DNA of 64,000 nt from an uncultured bacterium (GTDB lineage: Bacteria; Calescibacteriota; Calescibacteriia; Calescibacteriales; Calescibacteriaceae), in contig CALHPK010000009.1 in the NCBI GenBank assembly GCA_938036315.1, forward strand, positions 124,001-188,000. Direction: 5' to 3'. This document shows, piece after piece, positions 54,935-63,269 of this stretch. Within the stretch, counting starts at the first letter, position 1, and the number at the start of each line of letters is the position of its first letter. The position numbers and the translations under genes were made by a program. Under the pieces are notes generated by a model. That model worked only from the letters and a program-made list of their open reading frames with translations, had not been told where the DNA came from and searched no databases.

Positions 54935-56554
54935 ATGACCGAAACATTAGGATTGATCTTTACTTTAATAGAAAAGGATATTAATATCAGCGAAGTCAGT
55001 AGAGTAAACCACAAAGAGGTAGGAGTATATCTACTCCTTGCCCAGTCAAGCGAGGAAGAACAAGGTGAAGAAGATGTCGAAGATATAATCAGGGAACTTG
55101 AAAAAGAACAAGAAGGAGGTGGGAAGGGTGAAGAAGAACAGTTAGAAGAAGAGCAAATGTACCTGCCATATGACTTTGCCGAAAGAGAAGAAAAAATCGA
55201 CATATTCAAGCTTAGTGGTTACTATAGAGCAAGAATCTTTCTCTTCTCCGGGCTCCCGTGGAAATTCGTAAATAATAATCTGCAATACCTAAACCCAAGC
55301 TTCGTGCAGTCAAGATTGAGATTAGATCCAACCATAAACATCTCACCTTCTCTGAGAATCAGAGGAACAGCAGATCTCCTTGATGATATAATTTGGGGAA
55401 CAAAAATCTTGGGCTCAACAGGAATGGGAGAGGAGGTATGTCCAACCTACAGCAATGGTGAAAATATATTCTGCGAATTCCCCCCAGAACCTCGCCCATC
55501 AAGAAGTATTGTGATAAAAAGATTCTGGGGAGAAATTAATAACCTTTTAGCTTTGCCTGTGAGTTTCAAGATCGGAAGACAACCAGTCCACTATGGGCTG
55601 GGAATTTTCTTCAACGATGGAAACGGCTTTAGGAATATCTGGGGAGACTCACACTTTGAATCAACAAGGGATAGAGTTTCAGTCAGTCTGAAGATATCTG
55701 ACAGAGTCGAAGGAGAAATAGGTCTTGATTTCTTACTATCTGAGCTTGACAGAGGTGAAAACTATGTAAGCCCATTCTTACTTCCAAAATTTGGCACAGA
55801 TCTCATAGAGATCTCCGCATATCTGGGAGCAATGTATACAACCTCACGAAGAACTGAAATATACTTTATTCTCCCTTATGTAAGCGTAACCCCCCTGCAT
55901 GACCTGAAACTTGAGCTTGAAGGAAACGTCATAACTGGAAATACAGATATGCCCCCAGTATTTGGAGACTTCCTGAGATATAGGATATTTGCTTGGAACC
56001 TGGCAGGGAGAATAAAGTGGGAACCCGGACTCGTTCGGCTCATACTTGACGGGGGATTTGCAAGCGGAGACGATAACCCTCAGGACCAGAAAATAACCTC
56101 AATACCTATGAATCCAGATTATAACGTGGGATTCATCTTGTACGAAGATGTCCTGGCAAGACACACACTTTTTATCGCTAAAGAAATAGAAACTTCGCTA
56201 CCTGGAAAGGGAAAGTACTATCTTTCCAAAGGTGGAGTTGCAGGTTCGTACTACATTATGCCAACGGTGGGATTGTTCCCATTCGAATCAGTTGGAACGT
56301 ACCTTAGTGTTCTTGTAGCATTCTCAAATCAGAAAATGCTTATTAACCCTGCTACCGGTCAAAGCCTGTACGGCAAAGAAGCTAAAAAAGGGCTTGAAGG
56401 AGTTGAAATAGACTGGGGAATTAAAGTTGGTACTGAAAACTTTGATTTTGGTGTCCAGCTTGGCTACTTAATTCTTGGGGATGCTTTAAGATCGGCACTA
56501 CCATCAGCTAAAAATACTTTCAAGACCCAGTTGAGGTTCACATATATGTTCTGA
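54935..56554 (+). CDS. Outer-membrane beta-barrel protein without a recognisable signal peptide
   Basis: 539 residues. Strong Shine-Dalgarno site (AAGGAGG, 54921-54927). The first 37 residues are unlike a signal peptide: charged, ending 'VGVYLLLAQSSEEEQ', which by itself looks like a signal cleavage region. Next is an acidic stretch (residues about 38-75), then a body of alternating strands ('LSGYYRARIFLFSG', 'FVQSRLRLDPTINI', 'SLRIRGTADLLDDII', 'VSFKIGRQPVHYGLGIF') and a terminal aromatic 'QLRFTYMF', as in outer-membrane porins. It fits myxobacterial-type barrel proteins of about 500 residues. The next gene overlaps its stop by one base. Barrel is convincing; function unknown. Confidence 0.7.
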   Translation: MTETLGLIFTLIEKDINISEVSRVNHKEVGVYLLLAQSSEEEQGEEDVEDIIRELEKEQEGGGKGEEEQLEEEQMYLPYDFAEREEKIDIFKLSGYYRARIFLFSGLPWKFVNNNLQYLNPSFVQSRLRLDPTINISPSLRIRGTADLLDDIIWGTKILGSTGMGEEVCPTYSNGENIFCEFPPEPRPSRSIVIKRFWGEINNLLALPVSFKIGRQPVHYGLGIFFNDGNGFRNIWGDSHFESTRDRVSVSLKISDRVEGEIGLDFLLSELDRGENYVSPFLLPKFGTDLIEISAYLGAMYTTSRRTEIYFILPYVSVTPLHDLKLELEGNVITGNTDMPPVFGDFLRYRIFAWNLAGRIKWEPGLVRLILDGGFASGDDNPQDQKITSIPMNPDYNVGFILYEDVLARHTLFIAKEIETSLPGKGKYYLSKGGVAGSYYIMPTVGLFPFESVGTYLSVLVAFSNQKMLINPATGQSLYGKEAKKGLEGVEIDWGIKVGTENFDFGVQLGYLILGDALRSALPSAKNTFKTQLRFTYMF

Positions 56555-56976
56555 TGCAGAAGAAAGAAAGGACAGTAAAGGTCAAATCTATTTTCCTTTA
56601 TGATATCGATGGTATCTTCAAATCAGTTCCATTGTCTAGATTCCAATCTATTTTTTCAAATTTTTTAAATAAAAATGAAAAATTAGACTTTCTCTTATTT
56701 GGCAGACCTCCTGTAAAAGTATTGAAGCTCTTGGATGAACAGAAGACTTTTAATCTAAGATCCGAGATAAATTATTTAGGATTAGATATTTATATAACTC
56801 TAGAAGATATTGGGGCAGAAACTTACGATGATTACATGCTTTCCTTGCCCAAAAAAGAATATATTCCACTTCTTGTCTTTGTGAGAACTTTTGATCAGAC
56901 AAAAGCAATTCTCTTTACCGAAGACGGAGTATTCGGGGATAAAAGCTATCTGAAATTCTTTGTGCGAAAAGACTAA
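56554..56976 (+). CDS. Unknown cytoplasmic protein coupled to the beta-barrel gene
   Basis: 140 residues with no signal or membrane segment. I do not recognise it. The sequence alternates strand and helix ('VKSIFLYDIDGIFKSVPLSR', 'LDFLLFGRPPVKVLKLL', 'LGLDIYITLEDIGAETYDDY', 'YIPLLVFVRTFDQTKAILF'), suggesting a small alpha/beta fold. The ATG overlaps the barrel stop codon by one base (TGATG), so it is translationally coupled. Its own 3' end overlaps the convergent CcdA-like gene by four bases. Confidence 0.75.
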   Translation: MQKKERTVKVKSIFLYDIDGIFKSVPLSRFQSIFSNFLNKNEKLDFLLFGRPPVKVLKLLDEQKTFNLRSEINYLGLDIYITLEDIGAETYDDYMLSLPKKEYIPLLVFVRTFDQTKAILFTEDGVFGDKSYLKFFVRKD

Positions 56977-58169
56977 TCTAATTTACACTCAGTAAACATA
57001 GAAAAATCCTCATTTAAAAATGCGATAATCTCCTCCTCGTCTACAATACCAAGTATTTTTCCTATAAATTTCCCTTTGTGGAAAAAGAGAGTTTCGGGGA
57101 GTCCATCTGGATCATAGTCAAAGCCTATATCTGAAAGCATAAAAACTGGAAAACTAACCTTGATTTCTTTTTCTAAGAATTTTAGGATCTCAGAAACTTC
57201 TGCGTCACTGTAAGCTATCCCTATTATGGTAAGCTGAGGATATTTTTTGATCATTTGATTGAAATCTACAAGTTCTTTCTTACAAGGTGGACAGTATATC
57301 GAGAAAAAGTTTACTATCATGAAATCGCCGTAGGATGGCATAAGACCATTTATTGGATCTGCCTTTAGCAGATTAGGTACAATCTCTTCAAGGTTAGGAA
57401 CTTTTGCAGATTGTGCAGCATGATAGAGTTTTTTCTTGCTCATCAAAAAATCTTCTATGGGAGAGATGGAAATTGAAAAGGAGTTAAGTACAGATATTCT
57501 TTGAGTTATGAAAAGAATGGCGATCAGAATTAGTAGAATTCCAGATACTAATTCAAAAGCTCTTAGATGTTTTTTAACCTTTGCGAAGAGAGAAAGGAAT
57601 TGGGCAATAAAGACTGAAGATATGAGGAATGGGACTCCAAGCCCTATAGAAAACACAAAAAGGAGCACTGCCCCCTCAAGCAGGGTTTCCTCAGAAGCAG
57701 CAAGGGTCAAGATTCCAGCAAGAATCGGTCCTATGCAAGGTGACCAACCAAAAGCAAAGAAAAAACCTAACAGGAAAATGATGAATTCCCTCGGAAATTT
57801 CTCAGTCTCCCCAAGCTTCATCCTAAACTCTCGAGTTAGGAAAGGAATTTTCAAAATTCCTGTGAGGTGTAACCCAAGGAAAAGAAGAATGATTCCTGCA
57901 GCTATCGAGAATTCCTTTTTAAAAGATTTTAAAACTGTACCTATAAAGCTTGCAGAAACTCCAAGTGACGTGAAAGCTATCGAGAATCCAAGAATAAAAA
58001 ATAAAGATTTAAAGAGACCTGACAGAACAATTCCACTTTTCCCCCCACTCTTAAATTCATCAATAGAAACTCCAGTTATGAGAATAAGATATGAAGGTAT
58101 TAAAGGGAAAAAGCATGGAGAGAAGAAACTCAAAAGTCCACCTAAAAACGCCAATGCTAAATTCCCCAT
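56973..58169 (-). CDS. CcdA/DsbD-type thiol transporter fused to a TlpA-like redoxin
   Basis: 398 residues. The first 225 form six membrane helices with the CcdA pattern 'LLSFFSPCFFPLIPSYL' (Cys19) and 'FFFAFGWSPCIGPILAG' (the second Cys). After a short linker, a thioredoxin-fold domain (about 265-398) carries 'FFSIYCPPCKKELVDF' with CPPC. Such fusions pass electrons from cytoplasmic thioredoxin to periplasmic substrates, for cytochrome c assembly or disulfide reduction. The redoxin part has a full CxxC. Cytochrome c maturation genes are not adjacent. The gene lies tail to tail with the previous one. Confidence 0.88.
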   Translation of the reverse strand: MGNLALAFLGGLLSFFSPCFFPLIPSYLILITGVSIDEFKSGGKSGIVLSGLFKSLFFILGFSIAFTSLGVSASFIGTVLKSFKKEFSIAAGIILLFLGLHLTGILKIPFLTREFRMKLGETEKFPREFIIFLLGFFFAFGWSPCIGPILAGILTLAASEETLLEGAVLLFVFSIGLGVPFLISSVFIAQFLSLFAKVKKHLRAFELVSGILLILIAILFITQRISVLNSFSISISPIEDFLMSKKKLYHAAQSAKVPNLEEIVPNLLKADPINGLMPSYGDFMIVNFFSIYCPPCKKELVDFNQMIKKYPQLTIIGIAYSDAEVSEILKFLEKEIKVSFPVFMLSDIGFDYDPDGLPETLFFHKGKFIGKILGIVDEEEIIAFLNEDFSMFTECKLD

Positions 58170-58618
58170 AAATAACTATTTTATACACCAAAAGCATTGA
58201 ATCTAATATTTACGTAAAGTTGAAAAAATGTGTCCGAATTGTGAGAAGAAAGATTGTGTATACTTCATCTTTGCAATCTTTACGACCTCTGATCTATTAT
58301 TTATTTATTTTATCTAAAACATTACGTTTAAAAATGTCAGTGAAATGTAATAATAAAATCTTGATCGCTTTTAGCGATAGGTAGATATAGTTTAGCAGGT
58401 GAAAATATCGGGGATTATCCATCACATCCTTTTCAAGAAGAACAAATAGCAATTAATTAAATTATTCAAGAATGAGGAAAAGATTAAGAGAGAAGATAGA
58501 AAGGAAGGCAATAAAAGAAGAGATGATAAAAATAAAAAAAGAAAAGAAAACAAAAGAGAAAAGCTGGAAATGATATGTGAAAGAAAATATACACTTTAAA
58601 GGTGGGAGGAAAAACCAG
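58170..58618. other. Divergent intergenic region (449 bp)
   Basis: AT-rich, no RNA gene seen. Two tiny ORFs occur. One at 58228-58317 (29 codons) starts MCPNCEKKDC. One at 58472-58573 (33 codons) is very basic (MRKRLREKIERKAIKEE...) and lies 45 bases before the radical SAM start. Neither has a convincing Shine-Dalgarno site, so I do not call them genes. A small hairpin (ATCGC-TTTTA-GCGAT) is at 58364-58378. Confidence 0.5.
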
Positions 58619-59671
58619 ATGAAGAATATCTCTTATTCTATTGAATTTAGGAGGAGGATGTTTGTTCTCCGTAGACTTTTACCCTTTGATTCGCCTTCTC
58701 TTCTGTTGAAGAGATTTAAAAATTTATTGACGTCCTTTATGGCTTGGAAGTATGGCATACACATTGGGGTAGCTAAACCTTGTACCTTGCAGATTGAACC
58801 TGTCCGAGGTTGTAATCTAAATTGTATAACGTGCAGAGCTGGAGAGCTCGAGAAAAAATTCCTATCATTTGAGGATTTCAAAAGAATTCTAAACTTTTTT
58901 CAAGAAGCTTTCATTGTGTTCCTTAACTACGGCGGAGAGCCTTTTCTATCAAGGGATATTCTGGATATGGTAAAATATGCAAGCTACGAAAGAAAAATGA
59001 TAGTACACCTTTTTTCAAACTTTACAATCTTACCCGAGCCAAGAGATGTTATAAACTCAGGAATATACGAAATACACGCTTCGATAGATACATTTAATCC
59101 AGAGAAATTTTCAAAGATAAGAATTAACGGCGACTTGAACAAAGTCACCTCTAACCTCAAAAAACTTGTAGAAGAAAGACGAAAGCAAGGAAAAGTTTTA
59201 CCCATAATAAGCATAAATGTTGTCACTATGAAGGAAACTATTGAAGATGCTGAAGATATAATTGAGAACGCGACAAAAATAGGAGTCGATAGAGTTGAGT
59301 TTAGCAGAGCTTTCCTCAGATACGGGATCAATCCAGAAATCAACTTGCCAGATAAAAGAGATATAGGTCAGTACATTAGACTTAAGCAGAAATACTCTGA
59401 CAGAATCGAAGTTTTACTTCACAATTTCGAATTTGGTGATAAACACACCCCCGGATTCTGTCACTACGCATATTTTATGGGAATGATTAGCATAGAGGGA
59501 TATTTTTTCCCGTGCTGTATGATGTATGCCTTTTTTGACCCTAACTCAAGGTTTGGGAACGTATTTGAGGATACATCTGAAATACTTGAGAGGCGAAGGG
59601 ACTTCATTATGAACTTTAGAAAAACGAAACCATCTCCTTGTTTATCCTGCCACTTATATTACAGACCTTAG
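58619..59671 (+). CDS. Radical SAM protein with SPASM-like C-terminus
   Basis: 350 residues from the ATG at 58619, which has a GGGAGG Shine-Dalgarno site eight bases away; a GTG at 58577 is in frame but unsupported. The [4Fe-4S] site is 'EPVRGCNLNCITCRAGE' (CxxxCxxC). The 'NYGGEPFLSRDIL' strand is the conserved GGEP. At the C-terminus Cys-rich segments 'YFFPCCMMYAFFDPNSRFGN' and 'PSPCLSCHLY' suggest auxiliary clusters, as in peptide- or protein-modifying SPASM enzymes. No precursor peptide gene is obvious, apart from the doubtful micro-ORFs upstream. Substrate not known. fliE follows 67 bases on. Confidence 0.88.
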   Translation: MKNISYSIEFRRRMFVLRRLLPFDSPSLLLKRFKNLLTSFMAWKYGIHIGVAKPCTLQIEPVRGCNLNCITCRAGELEKKFLSFEDFKRILNFFQEAFIVFLNYGGEPFLSRDILDMVKYASYERKMIVHLFSNFTILPEPRDVINSGIYEIHASIDTFNPEKFSKIRINGDLNKVTSNLKKLVEERRKQGKVLPIISINVVTMKETIEDAEDIIENATKIGVDRVEFSRAFLRYGINPEINLPDKRDIGQYIRLKQKYSDRIEVLLHNFEFGDKHTPGFCHYAYFMGMISIEGYFFPCCMMYAFFDPNSRFGNVFEDTSEILERRRDFIMNFRKTKPSPCLSCHLYYRP

Positions 59672-59738
59672 AATTTTAAGACCTTTACTATTCAAAACTT
59701 CGGAGTTTTCCGAATAGAAATTTTAAAATTAAATTATT

Positions 59739-60074
59739 ATGAAAATAGAAGCAAGTATTGATAAATTCCCAAGTTCTGAAATTGTCGATAAGATTTTCCA
59801 AGATAAAACAAAGGAGATAATAAGTGGGGTTAGGCTTCCGGAGAAGGTAGAAAAAGTAAGTTTCTGGGCAGAACTCGGTAAAGCCCTAAAAACTGTCTCG
59901 GAGGCTCGAAGGGAAGCCAACGAAAAGTCAATAAAAATGATTCTCGGAGAGACTCAGGATATCCACGATGTGATGATAGCAAGAGAAAAAGCAGAAACTC
60001 TATTCCAACTCTTCCTTGAGGTAAGAAATAGAGTAGTTCAGGCCTTTGAAAACATAATGAGGATGCAGTTTTAA
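59739..60074 (+). CDS. fliE: Flagellar hook-basal body protein FliE
   Basis: 111 residues, all helical, with the family C-terminus 'HDVMIAREKAETLFQLFLEV' and 'RNRVVQAFENIMRMQF' (normally ending ayxeimrmqv). FliE links the MS ring to the rod. The N-terminus is basic/acidic without a signal, as expected for a flagellar type III substrate. It is directly followed by fliF with two bases between. FlgB and FlgC, the common upstream partners, are missing; a radical SAM gene is there instead. Confidence 0.92.
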   Translation: MKIEASIDKFPSSEIVDKIFQDKTKEIISGVRLPEKVEKVSFWAELGKALKTVSEARREANEKSIKMILGETQDIHDVMIAREKAETLFQLFLEVRNRVVQAFENIMRMQF

Positions 60075-60076
60075 CT

Positions 60077-62068
60077 ATGAGAGGAGTTGACATAATAGAG
60101 AGAATAAGTTCTTATGTGAGAAGGATTCCACTTCCGATACTAATTGGGGCTGCTGTAGTCTTTCTAATAACAGCAGTAGCTCTCACCGCATTTCAGTTTG
60201 CCAGGGGGAAAAAACAGGAAATAAAGTGGGGGATCTTATACACTGATCTGAAACCCGTGGACTTATCAAAAATAGTAGATGAACTTGAAAGAATGAAAAT
60301 TCCTTATAGAGTTTCGGAAAGCGCCGACACCATCTTTGTACCTCAGGAGCTTATCCCGGATATAAGGAATTCACTTGCTGTCAAAGGGCTACCTCAAGAG
60401 AGAGCTGGCTTGGAAATCTTCGAAAAACCAAAATTCGGACTTACTGACTTTATGCAAAGAGTAAATTACCAAAGAGCAGTTCAAGGGGAAATAGAAAGAA
60501 CAATATCAAAAATAGATTGTGTAGAAAATGCAAGGGTTCACATTGCGTTCCCTGAAAAAAAGCTTTTTACGGAGCAAGAGAAAGAACCAACTGCATCTGT
60601 TATGCTATGGCTTACCCCAGGATGTTCAGTCTCTCCAGCTGCTATCAAGGGAATAGTCCACTTAGTTTCATTTGCTGTTGAAGGTCTCAGGCTAGAAAAT
60701 ATTACCGTGGTAGACCAGAGAGGGAGAATACTAAACAGAAGGCCTGAAGAGGAAGAAAAACTCTCCGCTGTTGAAGTGAGCCAGGCACAAATTGAGATCA
60801 AAAAAAGCTTTGAAAAAACCCTTGAACAGAGGATTACAGAACTTCTTGAGAAGAGTGTCGGTAATGGTAAGGTCGGAGTGAAAGTGGATGCAGAATTTGA
60901 CTTCACTAAGGTCAAGAGAGTGTCGGAAAGATACGATCCATATGAGACCGCTGTAAGAAGCGAACAGCTGATAAACGAAAGATTCAAGGGAGTCGGAGCA
61001 GTACCTGTTGGTCCGCCTGGTACAAGGCCAAATGTTCCCCCAGAGATTGGTATAGAACCGCTCCCAGGAAAATCTGAATATGAGAGAGAGGAGAGAATAA
61101 GAAACTATGAGATATCAAAGGTTGTAGAACATGTTGAAGAACAGGTAGGAGATTTGAAGAGGATTTCAGTTGCGGTTATGGTAGATGGGCAGTATCGGGT
61201 TGAGTGGCATAACGGGAAGCCTTTTATAAAATTCATACCAATGCCTGAAGATCAGCTTGAAAAGTTGAGGCAATTTGTTGTTTCAGCGGTTGGGCTTTTA
61301 CCTCAGAGAGGGGATCAGGTTTCAGTAGTTTCTGTCCCATTCGAAGCTTCGCTGAGATATGCTGAGAGACTTGCTATGTTTGAGCTTCATGAATTAGGGA
61401 AAGAGCGGGCAAGTATGTACAAGTGGATTGCCATAGCAGCGATAGGCCTCTTCGTATCTATGTATCTGATATTTAAAAAGCTCTTTGAGAGAAGATTGCC
61501 ACAGGAAGTCGAAGTAGTCATTCCGAAATTTGAAAAAGCACCGCCCGAGAAATATGAAATTCCAGTTGCTGTCGAGGTAGTTTCTCCGCCGGCATTAACA
61601 GTTGAGGCTCCCGCTCAACCACCCCCAGCAATTGAAATCATCTCCCCACCAGTAATTGAAGTTCCAGCTCCTCCACCTCCTATAGAGATAGTTCCCCCAC
61701 CACCAGCAGAAGTAGTAGCTCCATCCCCGCCAGTTGAGGAGAGAATACCGGTTATAGAAAAACCTCCAGTTGAGGAAAGAATACCAGAAGAAGTAGTTGA
61801 AGTTCCTCCGCCTCCTGTTCCGGAAAAGCCACCTTTTATAGAAGTTCCACCGCCTGCACCTGAAAAGCCCATAGTTATTGAAGAAAAGCCACCACAAATC
61901 GAGTTGGCTCCACCACCTACCTTTGAAATACCCAAGATAGAAATTGCTGCTCCCCCACCGCTTCCAGAGGAAGATGTAGAAACAGTCGCTACCGTATCAC
62001 GTGAAATTGTATCATCAAATATAGATATTGCTTTATCTGTGATAAAAAAGTGGCTATCTGAGAAGTAA
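60077..62068 (+). CDS. fliF: Flagellar MS-ring protein FliF with a long proline-rich linker
   Basis: 663 residues against about 550 in most bacteria. TM1 at about 18-38, ring-building motifs ('GILYTDLKPVDLSKIVDELE', 'ERAGLEIFEKPKFGLTDFMQ' and 'YQRAVQGEIERTISKI', 'ARVHIAFPEKKLF', 'PTASVMLWLTPG'), TM2 at about 449-468. The cytoplasmic part then has about 120 residues dominated by PPP/EVP/IEI repeats (about 508-628), and finally the FliG-binding helix 'SSNIDIALSVIKKWLSEK'. The linker is the unusual part. FliG does not follow: pyrF, on the other strand, overlaps the last 15 bases. Confidence 0.95.
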   Translation: MRGVDIIERISSYVRRIPLPILIGAAVVFLITAVALTAFQFARGKKQEIKWGILYTDLKPVDLSKIVDELERMKIPYRVSESADTIFVPQELIPDIRNSLAVKGLPQERAGLEIFEKPKFGLTDFMQRVNYQRAVQGEIERTISKIDCVENARVHIAFPEKKLFTEQEKEPTASVMLWLTPGCSVSPAAIKGIVHLVSFAVEGLRLENITVVDQRGRILNRRPEEEEKLSAVEVSQAQIEIKKSFEKTLEQRITELLEKSVGNGKVGVKVDAEFDFTKVKRVSERYDPYETAVRSEQLINERFKGVGAVPVGPPGTRPNVPPEIGIEPLPGKSEYEREERIRNYEISKVVEHVEEQVGDLKRISVAVMVDGQYRVEWHNGKPFIKFIPMPEDQLEKLRQFVVSAVGLLPQRGDQVSVVSVPFEASLRYAERLAMFELHELGKERASMYKWIAIAAIGLFVSMYLIFKKLFERRLPQEVEVVIPKFEKAPPEKYEIPVAVEVVSPPALTVEAPAQPPPAIEIISPPVIEVPAPPPPIEIVPPPPAEVVAPSPPVEERIPVIEKPPVEERIPEEVVEVPPPPVPEKPPFIEVPPPAPEKPIVIEEKPPQIELAPPPTFEIPKIEIAAPPPLPEEDVETVATVSREIVSSNIDIALSVIKKWLSEK

Positions 62069-62713
62069 GGATTTGATCTCCTTTGCGGTTAAATCTGGTC
62101 TTTGTGAGTAAACTATAGGTCTTCCCACAACTATCATATCCACTTTATGCTCGATAGCTTTCTGAGGAGTAAAACTATCACGATGCTCCTCACCTTCAGA
62201 TTCGGATTTATCTATCCTTATCCCCGGAGAAATTATCCGTATATCACCTAATTTATCTTTTATAATGATAGAAAATTTCGGGTGGGATACTATCCAATCT
62301 GCTCCCCATTTACAGGCTTTCTCTGCGAGTTCCAAAACAGCATTTTTATCAGCATCGTGTGATGTCAGAATCGTAACCCCGGCTATTTCCGCGGAGCAGG
62401 ATTTCGCAGTCTCAACAGCGGTTTTGAAAATATGCTCCCCAGCCAGAATGTGAACAGTAAATATTCTACACCCAAACTTTGAAAAATTTTGGATTGCTCT
62501 CCGAACTACTGATGGAATATCAAAAAATTTCAAATCTATAAATATTTGTTTTGTCATCTGTGCAACATATTCCACCGAGTAAAGTCCTATTGATGAGAGG
62601 GCAACCGGACCAATTTTGTAAAAGTCTGCAAATTCAATAGTTTTGTTGATGATCGTTTCGAATTTACCTTTTTCTTCTACGTCGAGTGCGATACAAAGTT
62701 GGATATTATGCAT
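62054..62713 (-). CDS. pyrF: Orotidine 5'-phosphate decarboxylase
   Basis: 219 residues. Asp11 in 'CIALDVEEKGKF', the catalytic DxKxxD in 'FIDLKFFDIPSVV' (Asp60, Lys62, Asp65), 'TVHILAGEHIF', 'ISPGIRIDK' and the phosphate loop 'DMIVVGRPI'. It makes UMP from OMP in pyrimidine synthesis. Its 3' end overlaps fliF on the other strand. The next gene upstream on its strand is the LapA-like gene, 16 bases away, so they probably share a transcript that starts before tRNA-Pro. Confidence 0.95.
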   Translation of the reverse strand: MHNIQLCIALDVEEKGKFETIINKTIEFADFYKIGPVALSSIGLYSVEYVAQMTKQIFIDLKFFDIPSVVRRAIQNFSKFGCRIFTVHILAGEHIFKTAVETAKSCSAEIAGVTILTSHDADKNAVLELAEKACKWGADWIVSHPKFSIIIKDKLGDIRIISPGIRIDKSESEGEEHRDSFTPQKAIEHKVDMIVVGRPIVYSQRPDLTAKEIKSLLLR

Positions 62714-62729
62714 TACCGATATTATGTCT

Positions 62730-63095
62730 TTACTTTTCCTGATCTGCTGCGTAGTTTCCCTGAGATTGAATTATCTCAGTCTGCTCATCTTTTCTTCTCT
62801 TTTCTTCCTCGTTTCTTCTCCTTTCCTCTTCAAGTTGTTTTTCGAGTTCTTCAATCTTCTTTAAGAGTTTGGAGAGTTCTCGAGATTTTGAGAATTCTTT
62901 CACCTTCGCTGGAACAGCTCCAAAGTAGCCTATAACATAACCTGCTGCAAAGATTATGATCATCCATACACCTACTGGCAGTGGAGGGGTTCTAAGGTAG
63001 AAGAAAGCTAAGGGTGCTTGGTATGAGAAAAATGGGTAGTTCTGCAGTATAATTATCAAGATTGCTGTAAATATTGCAAAGTATATTATGCCCAT
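62730..63095 (-). CDS. LapA-like (DUF1049) inner-membrane protein
   Basis: 121 residues from ATG 63095. Two membrane helices, 'MGIIYFAIFTAILIIILQNY' and 'VGVWMIIIFAAGYVIGYFGA', separated by a short loop, then a charged coiled coil (about 65-110). This matches LapA, which with LapB tunes LPS synthesis in E. coli by regulating LpxC turnover. The longer frame that starts at 63161 runs through the tRNA-Pro gene and is not real. The start lies five bases after the tRNA 3' end. Confidence 0.75.
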   Translation of the reverse strand: MGIIYFAIFTAILIIILQNYPFFSYQAPLAFFYLRTPPLPVGVWMIIIFAAGYVIGYFGAVPAKVKEFSKSRELSKLLKKIEELEKQLEEERRRNEEEKRRKDEQTEIIQSQGNYAADQEK

Positions 63096-63100
63096 ATATT

Positions 63101-63176
63101 TGGTCGGGACGACCGGACTTGAACCGGCGACCTCCGGCTCCCGAAGCCGGCGCACTACCACCTGTGCTACGTCCCG
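63101..63176 (-). tRNA. tRNA-Pro (anticodon CGG)
   Basis: On the minus strand: acceptor CGGGACG/CGTCCCG, D arm GCAC-AGGTGGTA-GTGC, anticodon arm CCGGC-TTCGGGA-GCCGG with anticodon CGG, five-base variable loop, T arm GCCGG-TTCAAGT-CCGGT, discriminator A and encoded CCA. All stems pair (one G-U). Reads codon CCG. By hand count 53 of 76 bases are G or C, high for this AT-rich region. Confidence 0.97.
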
Positions 63177-63189
63177 ATCCCAAAAACAA

Positions 63190-63198
63190 TTTATACCA
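63190..63198 (-). promoter_or_regulatory. Extended -10 promoter for tRNA-Pro
   Basis: TGGTATAAA on the minus strand (TATAAA at 63195-63190) about 14 bases before the tRNA 5' end. No clear -35 is found at 17 bases. It would also serve the LapA-like gene and pyrF. Confidence 0.45.
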
Positions 63199-63269
63199 CC
63201 ACAGACTTATTTTAGCTATTTCTAACTTTCTTTATCTACCACACCAGTTAATAAAGGGATCTACCTTAC

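Noticed and set aside
58228-58317. 29-codon ORF with CPNCEKKDC, resembling a zinc-binding start
   Set aside because: No Shine-Dalgarno site, the rest is hydrophobic AT-rich filler, and such frames arise by chance here.
59690-59717. Possible sigma-28 promoter before fliE
   Set aside because: Only a CCGA core matches the -10 and the -35 is poor; the bases are better explained by a small hairpin (TTCGGA-GTTT-TCCGAA, 59699-59714).
63096-63161. N-terminal extension of the LapA-like frame (VVRRLREPEVAGSSPVVPT)
   Set aside because: It is the translated antisense-free tRNA-Pro gene, a well-known artefact; the real start is the ATG at 63095.
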